Positions 1 to 7,073 are shown, counted from the stretch's first letter. The stretch: DNA of 8,151 nt from Phycisphaerales bacterium UBA7708 (GCA_002482415.1 DLFY01000174.1:218-8368); one strand, 5' to 3'. Notes: generated by a model not told the origin, from the letters alone. Translations and numbers: made by a program.

Positions 1-657
1 AGCGGCAATATCGTGGATATCCTCCTGATGCCGCAGGGCTTGCACAATACGCCGGACATCCTCCGCGCCGAGGTACAGAAAGAACTCGACAAAACCTGCG
101 ACAATCAGGGAAATCCCTACGACGCGATGCTGCTGGGCTATGGCCTGTGCGGCAACGGCACCGTCGGCCTGCGGGCGGCCATCAAGACCATCCTGCCCCG
201 GGCCCACGACTGCATCACCCTGCTGCTCGGCTCGCGGGACGCCTACCAGAACTACATCGACTCCCACCGCGGCGTCTATTGGTACAGCGACGGCTGGATC
301 GCCACCGGCACCATGCCCGGCCGGGACCGCTACGAACGCCTGCTGGCCGAATATTCCGAAAAATACGGTCCCGACAACGCCCAGTATCTGCTGGAGATGG
401 AACAGACCTGGATGAAGGAGTACAACTGGGCGGTCTATATCGACTGGCATCTGGCCGGCGCCGACCAGCAGTCCGATTACACCCGCCGCTGTGCCGAATA
501 CCTCCACTGGCAATACGACCACGTCGAAGGCAGCTCGGACCTCATGCAGCGGCTGGTCGATGGCGACTGGAACCAGCGCGAATTTCTCACCGTCCCGCCC
601 GGCGGATGCATCGCCGAAGACCTCACTAATCCCGACATGGTCAAGGCGGTGTCATAA
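1..657 (+). CDS. DUF1638 domain protein, 5'-truncated by window edge
   Basis: The reading frame is open from base 1 to a TAA at 655-657, giving 218 visible residues. The GTG at 13 lies inside conserved sequence (NIVDILLMPQGLH), so the true start is almost certainly upstream of the window. The text matches my memory of the DUF1638 family: the PQGLH stretch near the visible N-terminus, then YGLCGNGTVGL (about residues 47-57), then PRAHDCITLLLGSR (about 66-79) with conserved-looking Cys and His residues (C50, H69, C71). No signal peptide or membrane segment is visible, so it is probably cytoplasmic. The biochemical function is not established. From memory, family members often lie beside corrinoid-dependent methyltransferase and corrinoid-activation genes in anaerobes, so a role in C1 or corrinoid metabolism is possible but is only inferred from that context. 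Its stop codon overlaps the start of the next gene by one base, which indicates translational coupling. Confidence 0.85.
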   Translation, partial: SGNIVDILLMPQGLHNTPDILRAEVQKELDKTCDNQGNPYDAMLLGYGLCGNGTVGLRAAIKTILPRAHDCITLLLGSRDAYQNYIDSHRGVYWYSDGWIATGTMPGRDRYERLLAEYSEKYGPDNAQYLLEMEQTWMKEYNWAVYIDWHLAGADQQSDYTRRCAEYLHWQYDHVEGSSDLMQRLVDGDWNQREFLTVPPGGCIAEDLTNPDMVKAVS

Positions 658-1610
658 TGCAGGAACCGCTGTCATTAATCCTGGCCCTGTTTATCTTCGT
701 CCTGCTGCTGGCGACTATCTACGGCATCGAATTGATTCAATGCCTGCGGTATCTGTGGTATAAACGAACCAGACAATCCACCCGCGGAATGCTGACCTCG
801 CGCGGGATGATTATCATTCATATTTTATGCCTCATCGGGCTGGGCTGTATCGGGTATGGCTACTTTATCGAGCCGTATCGTCTGGAAGTCGTTACCGTCC
901 GGCTCGAAACCGACAAATTAGTCAACACCTCCCTGCGAATTGTCCAGATTTCCGACCTGCACTGCGAAGACAAGGTCCGCCTCGAACCCCGCCTGGCCAA
1001 GATTATCAATCCATTAAATCCCGACCTGGTCGTCTTCACCGGCGACGCCATCAACTCCCCCGAAGGACTGGACCTGTTTCGCAAAACACTGGCAGGCCTC
1101 AACGCCTCCATTGGTAAATTCGCCGTCACCGGCAACTGGGACACCAAACGCATGACCGACCTGGACCGCTTCACCGACACGGGCTTTGAAGTCCTCAATC
1201 AGGACGTGCGGTTTCTCGAAAAAGACGGCGAGACCTTCTGCGTCGCCGGGTTGGGCTATATGCACGGCCCCCACAGCGGCCCGGTCATCACCAAACTCAA
1301 GCCGGACTTCTTTACGCTGTTTTTGTTCCATACCCCCGATTTTATCGTCTGGCTCAAAGGCCTGCCGATTGATTTATACCTGTGCGGCCACACCCACGGC
1401 GGACAAGTCGCCCTGCCGTACTGGGGAGCCATCACCACCATGTCGGCCACCGGCAAATCCTTTGAACGCGGATTGAATCCATACGGACATATAACCATGT
1501 ACACCAATCGCGGAATTGGACTTGACGGCGGATGGCTGCCGCGGGTACGATTTCTGGCGAGACCTGAAATTACAGTGTTCGAGATCGTTCCCGGCAAGGT
1601 AAAACAATGA
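657..1610 (+). CDS. Membrane-anchored calcineurin-like metallophosphoesterase (YkuE/YaeI type)
   Basis: The 317-residue protein has the ordered metallophosphoesterase motifs: SDLH (D100, H102), TGD (D130), GNWD (N160, D162), a lone His in FLFHTPD (H225) and GHTHGGQ (H245, H247). These would hold a two-metal centre that hydrolyses phosphomonoesters or phosphodiesters. The C-terminal NRGIGLDGGWLPRVRFLARPEI stretch (about 284-305) is typical of the YkuE-like group. Two hydrophobic segments at about 5-28 and 49-70 precede the catalytic domain, so the enzyme is probably anchored in the inner membrane. Some relatives act on lipid-linked phosphates such as UDP-diacylglucosamine, but the substrate cannot be read from this sequence. 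The usual GNHD is GNWD here, so the third-motif His is replaced by Trp. The ATG overlaps the preceding stop codon (TAATG) and the 3' end overlaps mntP by 4 nt, so all three genes probably share one transcript. Confidence 0.92.
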   Translation: MQEPLSLILALFIFVLLLATIYGIELIQCLRYLWYKRTRQSTRGMLTSRGMIIIHILCLIGLGCIGYGYFIEPYRLEVVTVRLETDKLVNTSLRIVQISDLHCEDKVRLEPRLAKIINPLNPDLVVFTGDAINSPEGLDLFRKTLAGLNASIGKFAVTGNWDTKRMTDLDRFTDTGFEVLNQDVRFLEKDGETFCVAGLGYMHGPHSGPVITKLKPDFFTLFLFHTPDFIVWLKGLPIDLYLCGHTHGGQVALPYWGAITTMSATGKSFERGLNPYGHITMYTNRGIGLDGGWLPRVRFLARPEITVFEIVPGKVKQ

Positions 1611-2179
1611 CTGGATTGGAATTAGTTACAGTGTCCGGCATCGGCGTGGGACTGGCGATGGACGCTTTCGCCGTCTCGGTCGTCACCGGCAGCCTCTACC
1701 GCCAACTGCATATCGGCCACGCCATTCGCATGGCCCTGTTCTTCGGCGGCTTTCAGGCCCTCATGCCCTTCCTCGGCTGGATTCTCGGAGAAAAATTAAT
1801 CTGCTATATCACCTCGTATGACCACTGGCTGGCCTTCATCCTGCTGACCCTCATCGGCGGCAAGATGATTTATGAGGCCTTCCAGATGAAAGAAGCCGGC
1901 CAAAAACCACACGACCCCTCCAGGCTCGGCGTCCTGCTGGCCCTCAGCATCGCCACCAGTATCGACGCCCTCGTCGTCGGCATCACCCTGTCGCTGGTCA
2001 CGCCCTTTATCTACCAGGCCGTCGCCCTCATCGGCGCCATCACCTTTGTCATCTGCATGGCAGGCTGGGAAATCGGCAAACGCGCAGGCCATTTCTTCGA
2101 AAACAAAATCGAAGTCCTCGGCGGACTCATCCTCATCGGCATCGGCCTCAAAATCCTGCTGGGACACCTGCTGCAGTAA
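1607..2179 (+). CDS. mntP: MntP-type manganese efflux pump
   Basis: This 190-residue protein has the normal length and layout of MntP (formerly DUF204/YebN). It is an internal duplication of three-helix units with a conserved acidic motif in each half: GLAMDAFAVS (D19) and ATSIDALVVG (D120). About six hydrophobic helices are visible, with a short polar loop at about 93-106. The family exports Mn2+ across the inner membrane and protects against Mn toxicity. The start is ATG 1607, which overlaps the preceding TGA as ATGA. AAGG at 1596-1599 lies 7 nt upstream as a ribosome binding site. There is no separate leader, so the Mn-sensing yybP-ykoY riboswitch that often precedes mntP is absent directly upstream. 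Any such control would have to act at the operon promoter outside the window. Co-expression with a metal-dependent phosphoesterase is notable but not proof of a shared pathway. Confidence 0.95.
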   Translation: MTGLELVTVSGIGVGLAMDAFAVSVVTGSLYRQLHIGHAIRMALFFGGFQALMPFLGWILGEKLICYITSYDHWLAFILLTLIGGKMIYEAFQMKEAGQKPHDPSRLGVLLALSIATSIDALVVGITLSLVTPFIYQAVALIGAITFVICMAGWEIGKRAGHFFENKIEVLGGLILIGIGLKILLGHLLQ

Positions 2180-2202
2180 ATCCCGCAGACAGGTTTTGCA
2201 GA

Positions 2203-3402
2203 TTAACACATATACCACGGCAAAATTTCCAGGCCTTTAAACCTAAGCGGTTTTGCCCCCCCATAAATCAGAACACCTGGATGGTCGGGACAATTTGTCA
2301 AGTTCCGCCAGAACACCAACTCTTTCAGCATATCGCTATTAAATGTCTGACCAGATTTGATTGCAACCGGCACCAATTTATTGCCCAGACTCACAATTAG
2401 ATCAACTTCATTGGCATTGGAGTCACGCCAGTAGTAAATATCAGGTTCAAGACGACGATTGAAATAATTTTTGATAAATTCACCGACGACCCAGGTCTCA
2501 AATATCATCCCCCGCATACCATGAGTTTTTAATTCTTCTACGGAACGGATTCTGAGCAGATAACACAATAATCCTGTGTCATTAAAATAGAGCTTGGGGC
2601 TTTTGATCAACCGCTTGTTGAAATTCTGAAAATGTGGACGGAGCAGTTTAATAATAAAGCTGCTCTCCAGAATTGAAATCCATTTTTTCGCTGTAATCTG
2701 AGATATGCCGCAATCGGCGGCAAGTGAACTGATATTCAATATTTGCCCGGACCGGCCCGCACATAACCCCATAAATCGCTCAAATTCATCCACACTGCCG
2801 ATATTAGATATTAATCGCACATCTCGTTCAATATAACTGTGCAAATAATCGTGCAGCCATTCCTGCGGATTTAGGTCTTTATCATAAATACGGGGATAAA
2901 ATCCACGAAACATCATATCATACAAATCCATTTGTACTGGATGGTCCGTAATTTTAACATTTCGACCAAGGGTCTCAATGTCCAAAGGGGTATCCAACAT
3001 CAACTCCGCTCTGCTAAAAGGTAAAAGATGGAAAATTGCGCACCTCCCGGCCAGAGATTGTGTAATTTTTTCCATCAAAAGAAAATTGTGAGATCCCGTC
3101 AAGACAAATCGTCCAGGACGGTCTTCAGCATCAGCAAGCGTCTGAATATAGGAAAATAAATGTGGGACACGTTGTACTTCATCAAGGATTACATTGCCGG
3201 TATGCATACCAAGAAAACCGCGAGGATCTTCTTTGGCCATTTGGGCATTATCTGGATCTTCAAGAGAAATATAAACATAGTCTTTGAAAACATGTCGGCA
3301 CAAGGTGGTTTTGCCGGATTGACGCGGTCCAGTCAATGTTATCACTGGATATTTCTGAGCCGCATCTAACAATTGTTTGGCAATAATCCTATGTATTAAC
3401 AT
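2203..3402 (-). CDS. AAA+ ATPase with C-terminal DUF4143 domain (AAA_14 family)
   Basis: With the ATG at 3402 the product is 399 residues. An in-frame GTG at 3408 would add only two residues, and neither start has a clear Shine-Dalgarno sequence. The N-terminal ATPase shows Walker A GPRQSGKTT (25-33), Walker B VILDE (D74, E75), a sensor-1-like TGS (102-104) and a downstream Arg (R120). A winged-helix-like part follows (about 218-260, ISSLAADCGISQITAKKWI). The C-terminal part has the DUF4143 features: FETWVVGE (E308), EVD (E332, D334) and VAIKSG (K349). This last motif is normally ExK, but Ala replaces Glu here. The family is common, often strain-variable, and mostly uncharacterised; no specific role can be assigned. 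The gene is convergent with mntP (23-nt gap) and clearly AT-richer than its flanks (sampled lines 35-50% G+C), which suggests horizontal acquisition. Confidence 0.93.
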   Translation of the reverse strand: MLIHRIIAKQLLDAAQKYPVITLTGPRQSGKTTLCRHVFKDYVYISLEDPDNAQMAKEDPRGFLGMHTGNVILDEVQRVPHLFSYIQTLADAEDRPGRFVLTGSHNFLLMEKITQSLAGRCAIFHLLPFSRAELMLDTPLDIETLGRNVKITDHPVQMDLYDMMFRGFYPRIYDKDLNPQEWLHDYLHSYIERDVRLISNIGSVDEFERFMGLCAGRSGQILNISSLAADCGISQITAKKWISILESSFIIKLLRPHFQNFNKRLIKSPKLYFNDTGLLCYLLRIRSVEELKTHGMRGMIFETWVVGEFIKNYFNRRLEPDIYYWRDSNANEVDLIVSLGNKLVPVAIKSGQTFNSDMLKELVFWRNLTNCPDHPGVLIYGGAKPLRFKGLEILPWYMC

Positions 3403-3438
3403 AATCACACTATATGTATATCATATATACTACTATAT

Positions 3439-3466
3439 ATTTTACATAAATAAATCACATTTTCAA
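3439..3466 (-). promoter_or_regulatory. Candidate sigma70-like promoter for the ATPase gene
   Basis: Read on the minus strand, TTGAAA (3461-3466) is followed after 16 nt by TAAAAT (3439-3444). Transcription would begin near 3432, about 30 nt before the ATG at 3402. The position is right for the only gene downstream, but the region is so AT-rich that matches by chance are likely. Confidence 0.3.
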
Positions 3467-3524
3467 GCAATTTATTCTGTTTTTACCATATACATATTAT
3501 AATATATTGCTATATTGCACTATA

Positions 3525-3548
3525 CAGATAATACATATCTGCTTTTTT
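3525..3548 (+). terminator. Possible weak intrinsic terminator reading on the + strand
   Basis: CAGATA (3525-3530) pairs with TATCTG (3536-3541) around a 5-nt loop, followed by C and six T (3543-3548). The stem is AT-rich and only 6 bp. No + strand gene lies just upstream, so its use is unclear. On the minus strand, as the 3' end of the TerB-like mRNA, the same stem lacks a following T-run. Confidence 0.25.
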
Positions 3549-3553
3549 ATAAA

Positions 3554-4126
3554 TCACTCAAACATCGATTCCAATCGATCCAGAACGCGATGCTCCGCGT
3601 CCGATATTTTGCTGCCGAATCCCAGAAAGCCGCCGGCCGCCTGGGCAATCTGCCGGGCATGGCCAATCAGTTCATGCTTGAGATTTTTCTTCTGTTCGGA
3701 CGTCAGCGTCTCGCAAAGTCCCTGAATATAGTGCGTCCAGGCATCCAGCAGTTCCCGCGACGGACGATGCTCCATCCACTGTTTGAGCAGGGCAAAATCG
3801 ATGCTGTCTTTGGCAAAAAACGTCTTGGCCGCCGCATCCAGAATCGCCGCCTTTTCCCGCTCATCCACACTGCCATCCGCCCAGGCCACCTCAATCAGCG
3901 GTATCAGCGCCAGCGACGCCAGAACCTCCGGCCGGATATTCATTTGTACAAACATCCCTAAAATCTCGTCATTGGAAATGCCAGAGACTCGAGCCAGCGC
4001 CTCTTTGGTCTCCTTCATCGCCTCCATCCGGTGATATTCCTCGGTCAGAATCGCATCCTGCCGGAGAAAAAACAAATCTTCCAGTTTGCGACTGTATTTC
4101 GTCTGAAAAAATTTCGGTTTATTCAT
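3554..4126 (-). CDS. Small TerB-like acidic helical protein
   Basis: The chosen start is ATG 4126, giving 190 residues. AGGA lies 5 nt upstream, and the frame further up (to 4183) looks non-conserved. A tandem ATG at 4129 is also possible. The core ALIPLIEVAWADGSVDEREKAAILDAA (about 73-99) resembles the TerB/TerB-like fold: an alpha-helical domain with an acidic D-G-x-x-D-E loop (D84, G85, D88, E89) that may bind a metal ion. The rest is predicted helical and charged. There is no signal peptide or membrane segment, so it is probably cytoplasmic. TerB proper belongs to tellurite and stress-resistance clusters, but no terC, terD or terZ gene is visible here, so a tellurite role should not be assumed. 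It follows the glycosidase gene by 74 nt in the same direction and could be co-transcribed or separate. The family match is from motif memory only. Confidence 0.7.
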   Translation of the reverse strand: MNKPKFFQTKYSRKLEDLFFLRQDAILTEEYHRMEAMKETKEALARVSGISNDEILGMFVQMNIRPEVLASLALIPLIEVAWADGSVDEREKAAILDAAAKTFFAKDSIDFALLKQWMEHRPSRELLDAWTHYIQGLCETLTSEQKKNLKHELIGHARQIAQAAGGFLGFGSKISDAEHRVLDRLESMFE

Positions 4127-4200
4127 CATGATCCTGTTGTATGGGTCTTTCTTTGATAAACACGGACTCTGTTGTACGAGCATAACCCGCGTTTGTTTGC

Positions 4201-6006
4201 TTATTTCTGTATCACTGCCGGCTCATACACATCCACCGGCACAATTTTGCCCTCGGCATCAAACCGCATCGGGCTGATGCACGTCTCGCGCTTGTAGCCG
4301 GTCCCGCCGGGAATGGCAAACCGGTGATACACGATAAAAAACTCGTCCCTGCCCGGCACCTGCACCACCGAGTGATGCCCCGCCCCCAGCACCATCCCTT
4401 TGGCCTTCAGAATCGGATTGTCCTTGGCCTTGACAAACGGCCCCATCGGCGAATCCGAAATCCCGTAAGCCACACTGTACCGCGGATCGCGTGTATCATG
4501 CTCCGACCACATCAGGTAATACTTGCCCTTGCGCTTCAGAACAAAACTGCCCTCATTATACCCCGGCGGCGTAATCCGCTTCATCCCGGCCGGGTCATAG
4601 GAAATCATATCGTCATTGAGCTTGACCGCCATGCAGTTGCCCTGCCCGAAATACAAATACGCCGACCCGTCGTCATCCACAAAGACCATCGGATCAATCG
4701 ACTGGCACGGATACGCCCCCTTGGCAACCAGCGGCTTGCCCAGCGGATCCGTAAACGGCCCCGCCGGTGAGTCCGCCACCGCAACCCCGATTTGCTGGGC
4801 CGCCGAATAATAGAAATAATACTTGCCGTTCTTGCCGGCAATCGCCGGCGCCCAGGCATGCTTGTACGCCCACGACACGTCCACCCCCAGCCGCAGAATA
4901 ACACCATGATTCTGCCAGTGGATTAAATCCGTCGAGGACATGCAGCTAAACGCCGTCGAAGACCACCCCTCATTGCCGTCGGTGGTCGGATAAATATAAT
5001 ATCGCCCGTCAAACACCGCAGCATGCGGGTCCGCATGATACCCCGGCAGCACCGGCGCCGGCGGCAGCACAGCCTTGCGAGCCTTCAGTGCATCCACAAT
5101 CGCGGCATCCACCGCCAGCACAGTCCCATGCCGCTGCCCCTTGACCGGCCGAATCTGGTCGCTGATATCCGCCCAGCCCCCTTCGCCGGACTTCCGCATC
5201 GCACCATACCGGCCATCGGTATAGAAATCGTAATATAATACGACATCCTCACCCACCCGGGCCATCGTCGGACCTTCCGCCCGCTGCGTCAGCAGCGGCA
5301 CCGGATTGACCGTATAAGGTCCCTGCGGGTCATTCGCTGTCGCCTGCCAAATCGGCCCCCACTTGCCCTTGGCCTGCATGTCGCCTTCCTTGAAAGTCAG
5401 GACAAACTTGCCCCCCAACTCCATAATCGTCGCATCAATATGGTCAAAGCCCGGCTCCAGCAGCACCTTAGGCTCACTGAATGTCTCGAAATCTTTGGTC
5501 GTCACAAAATACGTGCGGTTGTTCATCCGATCCTGCGAGACGGTTTCGGCAAATCGCCCCGTCACATCCGACGACCAGGTGATGAGATACTCGCCGCGTT
5601 TGGCATCATAAAACGTCTCCGGCGCCCAGCAGTTCTTCACCCCCTCCACCTTGCCCATCACCGGGATATATTTCTGCTGCGACCAGCTCACCAGGTCTTT
5701 GGAGCGGGCATAACCAATCCCGTTATCATTCCAGCCGGTCGTCCAGACCAGATGAAACACCCCATCCGCCCCCCGCAGAAGATGCGGGTCACGCATCAGC
5801 TTGCCCCCCACCTCCGGCACCACAAACACCTCATCCAGGTCCGTCCAGCGCAGCCCATCACTGCTGTAAGCCAGATGCAGCCCGTCGCCATTGTCCCGAA
5901 ACGAGGTAAATAGATAGGCCTGCTCCGCCCCCAGAGCAACCCCGGCCAAAACAAACAGACCCACCGCCAAAATCCGCCGTAATGTCATGCTAAACAAACC
6001 ATTCAT
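4201..6006 (-). CDS. Exported tandem GH43-type (five-bladed propeller) glycoside hydrolase
   Basis: The 601-residue product starts with a Sec-type signal peptide (basic RR at 10-11, hydrophobic 12-26, cleavage likely near 26-27), so it acts outside the cytoplasm. Two consecutive clan GH-F-like propellers follow. The N-terminal one (about 29-305) has MRDPH (D73), CWAPE (E130), HIDAT (D191) and AEGPT (E244). The C-terminal one (about 315-600) has YHADPH (D326), QSIDPM (D438), YNEGS (E485) and GAGHHS (H544, H545). In GH43 the equivalent Asp, Asp and Glu act as general base, pKa modulator and general acid in inverting hydrolysis. Likely targets are arabinose-, xylose- or galactose-containing side chains, but the exact substrate cannot be told. 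Both halves seem to keep their acidic residues. Start ATG 6006 is supported by AAGGA at 6015-6019, 8 nt upstream. No sugar transporter or regulator is next to it, so this is not a classic polysaccharide-utilisation cluster within the window. Confidence 0.9.
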   Translation of the reverse strand: MNGLFSMTLRRILAVGLFVLAGVALGAEQAYLFTSFRDNGDGLHLAYSSDGLRWTDLDEVFVVPEVGGKLMRDPHLLRGADGVFHLVWTTGWNDNGIGYARSKDLVSWSQQKYIPVMGKVEGVKNCWAPETFYDAKRGEYLITWSSDVTGRFAETVSQDRMNNRTYFVTTKDFETFSEPKVLLEPGFDHIDATIMELGGKFVLTFKEGDMQAKGKWGPIWQATANDPQGPYTVNPVPLLTQRAEGPTMARVGEDVVLYYDFYTDGRYGAMRKSGEGGWADISDQIRPVKGQRHGTVLAVDAAIVDALKARKAVLPPAPVLPGYHADPHAAVFDGRYYIYPTTDGNEGWSSTAFSCMSSTDLIHWQNHGVILRLGVDVSWAYKHAWAPAIAGKNGKYYFYYSAAQQIGVAVADSPAGPFTDPLGKPLVAKGAYPCQSIDPMVFVDDDGSAYLYFGQGNCMAVKLNDDMISYDPAGMKRITPPGYNEGSFVLKRKGKYYLMWSEHDTRDPRYSVAYGISDSPMGPFVKAKDNPILKAKGMVLGAGHHSVVQVPGRDEFFIVYHRFAIPGGTGYKRETCISPMRFDAEGKIVPVDVYEPAVIQK

Positions 6007-6014
6007 ACCATATT

Positions 6015-6019
6015 TCCTT
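6015..6019 (-). promoter_or_regulatory. Ribosome binding site of the glycosidase gene
   Basis: AAGGA on the minus strand ends 8 nt before ATG 6006. It supports that start over the internal Met at residue 7. Confidence 0.6.
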
Positions 6020-6114
6020 ATATATTAATGAAAGGAACCGATTCAAACATCCTGGCCGCTAAGCATAATTTATCCGCGGGTTTCCGCAAGTCTTTTCTCG
6101 TTGCTCACGCCAAT

Positions 6115-7056
6115 TTACTTAGGCCATAGATACGCCAGATAAAGTCCGTAACACAGCAAATAGACACCCCCTTCCCAGCGATCCAGCCGAAACCGCGACC
6201 ACATAAACGGCAGCGACACCACCGCCATACTCAGCATCATCAGCAAGTCCACGTTCGTCAAGCCCGGCGATGAATACGGCTTAATCAGAGAGGACAACCC
6301 CAGAATTGCCAATATATTAAAAATATTCGAGCCGACCACATTGCCGATGGCAATCTCCGGCTGTCGCCGAACCGCCGCCACCACCGACGTCGCCAGCTCC
6401 GGCAGACTGGTCCCCGCACTGATGATAGTCAACCCAATTACCGCCTCCGAAATGCCGAAATGATGTGCCACCCGAATCGACCCGGCAATCAGCGCCTTGG
6501 ACCCCAGTACCAGAAAGACCAGCCCTGCCAGAATCAATCCGCAAATCATCGTCATCCGCTGGGACCCGTGACTCAATTCCGCAGGGACCTCCTCCGAAAG
6601 CGACTGATTGGGTTCGCGTTTGGCCTGGTAAAACGTCCACACAGTATAAAGCACCGCCCCACCGAAAAGAATCGCCCCTTCCAGCCGCGATAGGGCCATA
6701 TCCCGAAGAAACAAAATACACAAAAGCGAGACCGCAATCATCACCGGCACATCCCAGCGAATCAATTGCCGGCTCACGCTGATCGGACAAATCAGAGCCG
6801 CAACCCCCAGAATAAACGCAATATTGAACGAATTGGACCCCACCACGTTAGTCACCGCAATATCGCCCATATTGTTAATCGCCGCCTGCGTACTGACCGT
6901 CATCTCCGGCGCGCTGGTCCCATACGCAACCACCGTCAATCCAATCACCAGAGGCTGCACCCCAATACGAATCGCCAGCGACGACGCCCCCTTCACCAGC
7001 CACTCCGCACCAAAATACAGCAGCACCAGACCAATACCAATTAAAACAATAGACAT
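6115..7056 (-). CDS. CaCA-family sodium/calcium exchanger (YrbG-like)
   Basis: The 313-residue protein shows the two inverted alpha repeats of the CaCA superfamily. Repeat 1 has GLTVVAYGTSAPE (E51) and VVGSNSFNI (N75). Repeat 2 has GLTIISAGTSLPE (E220) and NVVGSNIFNI (N244). These Glu and Asn residues form the ion-binding centre. About ten hydrophobic helices are visible, with a short charged cytoplasmic-type loop at about 145-168 between the halves, as is usual for bacterial members of 300-360 residues. It would exchange Ca2+ (or another divalent cation) for Na+ or H+ at the inner membrane. E. coli YrbG is a relative of unproven function. Start ATG 7056 has AAGGGA at 7063-7068, 6 nt upstream. 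A long hairpin ends 5 nt before this site (7074-7125) and may affect expression. The gene lies 108 nt before the glycosidase gene in the same direction, with no strong terminator between them. Confidence 0.95.
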   Translation of the reverse strand: MSIVLIGIGLVLLYFGAEWLVKGASSLAIRIGVQPLVIGLTVVAYGTSAPEMTVSTQAAINNMGDIAVTNVVGSNSFNIAFILGVAALICPISVSRQLIRWDVPVMIAVSLLCILFLRDMALSRLEGAILFGGAVLYTVWTFYQAKREPNQSLSEEVPAELSHGSQRMTMICGLILAGLVFLVLGSKALIAGSIRVAHHFGISEAVIGLTIISAGTSLPELATSVVAAVRRQPEIAIGNVVGSNIFNILAILGLSSLIKPYSSPGLTNVDLLMMLSMAVVSLPFMWSRFRLDRWEGGVYLLCYGLYLAYLWPK

Positions 7057-7062
7057 AGATTA

Positions 7063-7068
7063 TCCCTT
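7063..7068 (-). promoter_or_regulatory. Ribosome binding site of the exchanger gene
   Basis: AAGGGA on the minus strand lies 6 nt before ATG 7056, and 5 nt after the 3' edge of the 7074-7125 hairpin. Folding of the leader could therefore limit or expose it. Confidence 0.6.
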
Positions 7069-7073
7069 TAATA

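Larger units (their letters stand above)
3409..3553. other. Very AT-rich intergenic spacer
   Basis: This spacer separates the ATPase gene start from the 3' end of the TerB-like gene. The two full lines 3421-3540 contain only 23 G or C in 120 bases, against about 60% in the flanking genes. It holds a candidate promoter for the ATPase gene, a perfect short dyad (GTATAT-CAT-ATATAC at 3416-3430), a tandem 8-bp repeat (TATATTGC twice, 3503-3518) and a small stem-loop followed by six T on the + strand. It contains no convincing coding sequence. Because composition is so skewed, short repeats are expected by chance. Confidence 0.7.

Noticed and set aside
1560..1607. Manganese riboswitch ahead of mntP
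   Set aside because: The start overlaps the preceding gene, leaving no leader, and the flanking sequence codes for the phosphoesterase C-terminus.
1796..2218. 140-codon open frame antisense to mntP, rich in Asp and Gly
   Set aside because: It is a shadow frame of the GC-rich mntP coding strand; the sense frame is a clear MntP family match.
3503..3518. Tandem TATATTGC repeat
   Set aside because: Only two short copies in a region of about 20% G+C; chance or slippage explains it.
2180..3553. The ATPase region as a complete transposon or defence island
   Set aside because: There is no transposase, integrase, terminal repeats, toxin-antitoxin partner or further defence gene; only a single ATPase gene is present.
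3515..3961. 148-codon + strand frame opposite the TerB-like gene
   Set aside because: It has no recognisable domain and overlaps the better-supported minus-strand gene, which has a ribosome binding site.
4134..4176. CTGTTGTA repeated at 4134-4141 and 4169-4176
   Set aside because: Two 8-bp matches 35 nt apart, without further similarity or a symmetric arrangement, are too weak to call a regulatory site or repeat element.
4324..5913. Several + strand open frames of 70-157 codons opposite the glycosidase gene
   Set aside because: They are Arg/His/Pro-rich low-complexity translations with no family resemblance, and the opposite strand encodes a continuous GH43-type protein.
6070..6095. GCGG/CCGC stem after the exchanger gene as a terminator
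   Set aside because: The stem is only 4 bp and no T-run follows on the minus strand.
6317..6790. 157-codon minus-strand frame inside the exchanger gene
   Set aside because: It is a +1/-1 shadow of the exchanger; the exchanger frame carries both CaCA repeats without interruption.
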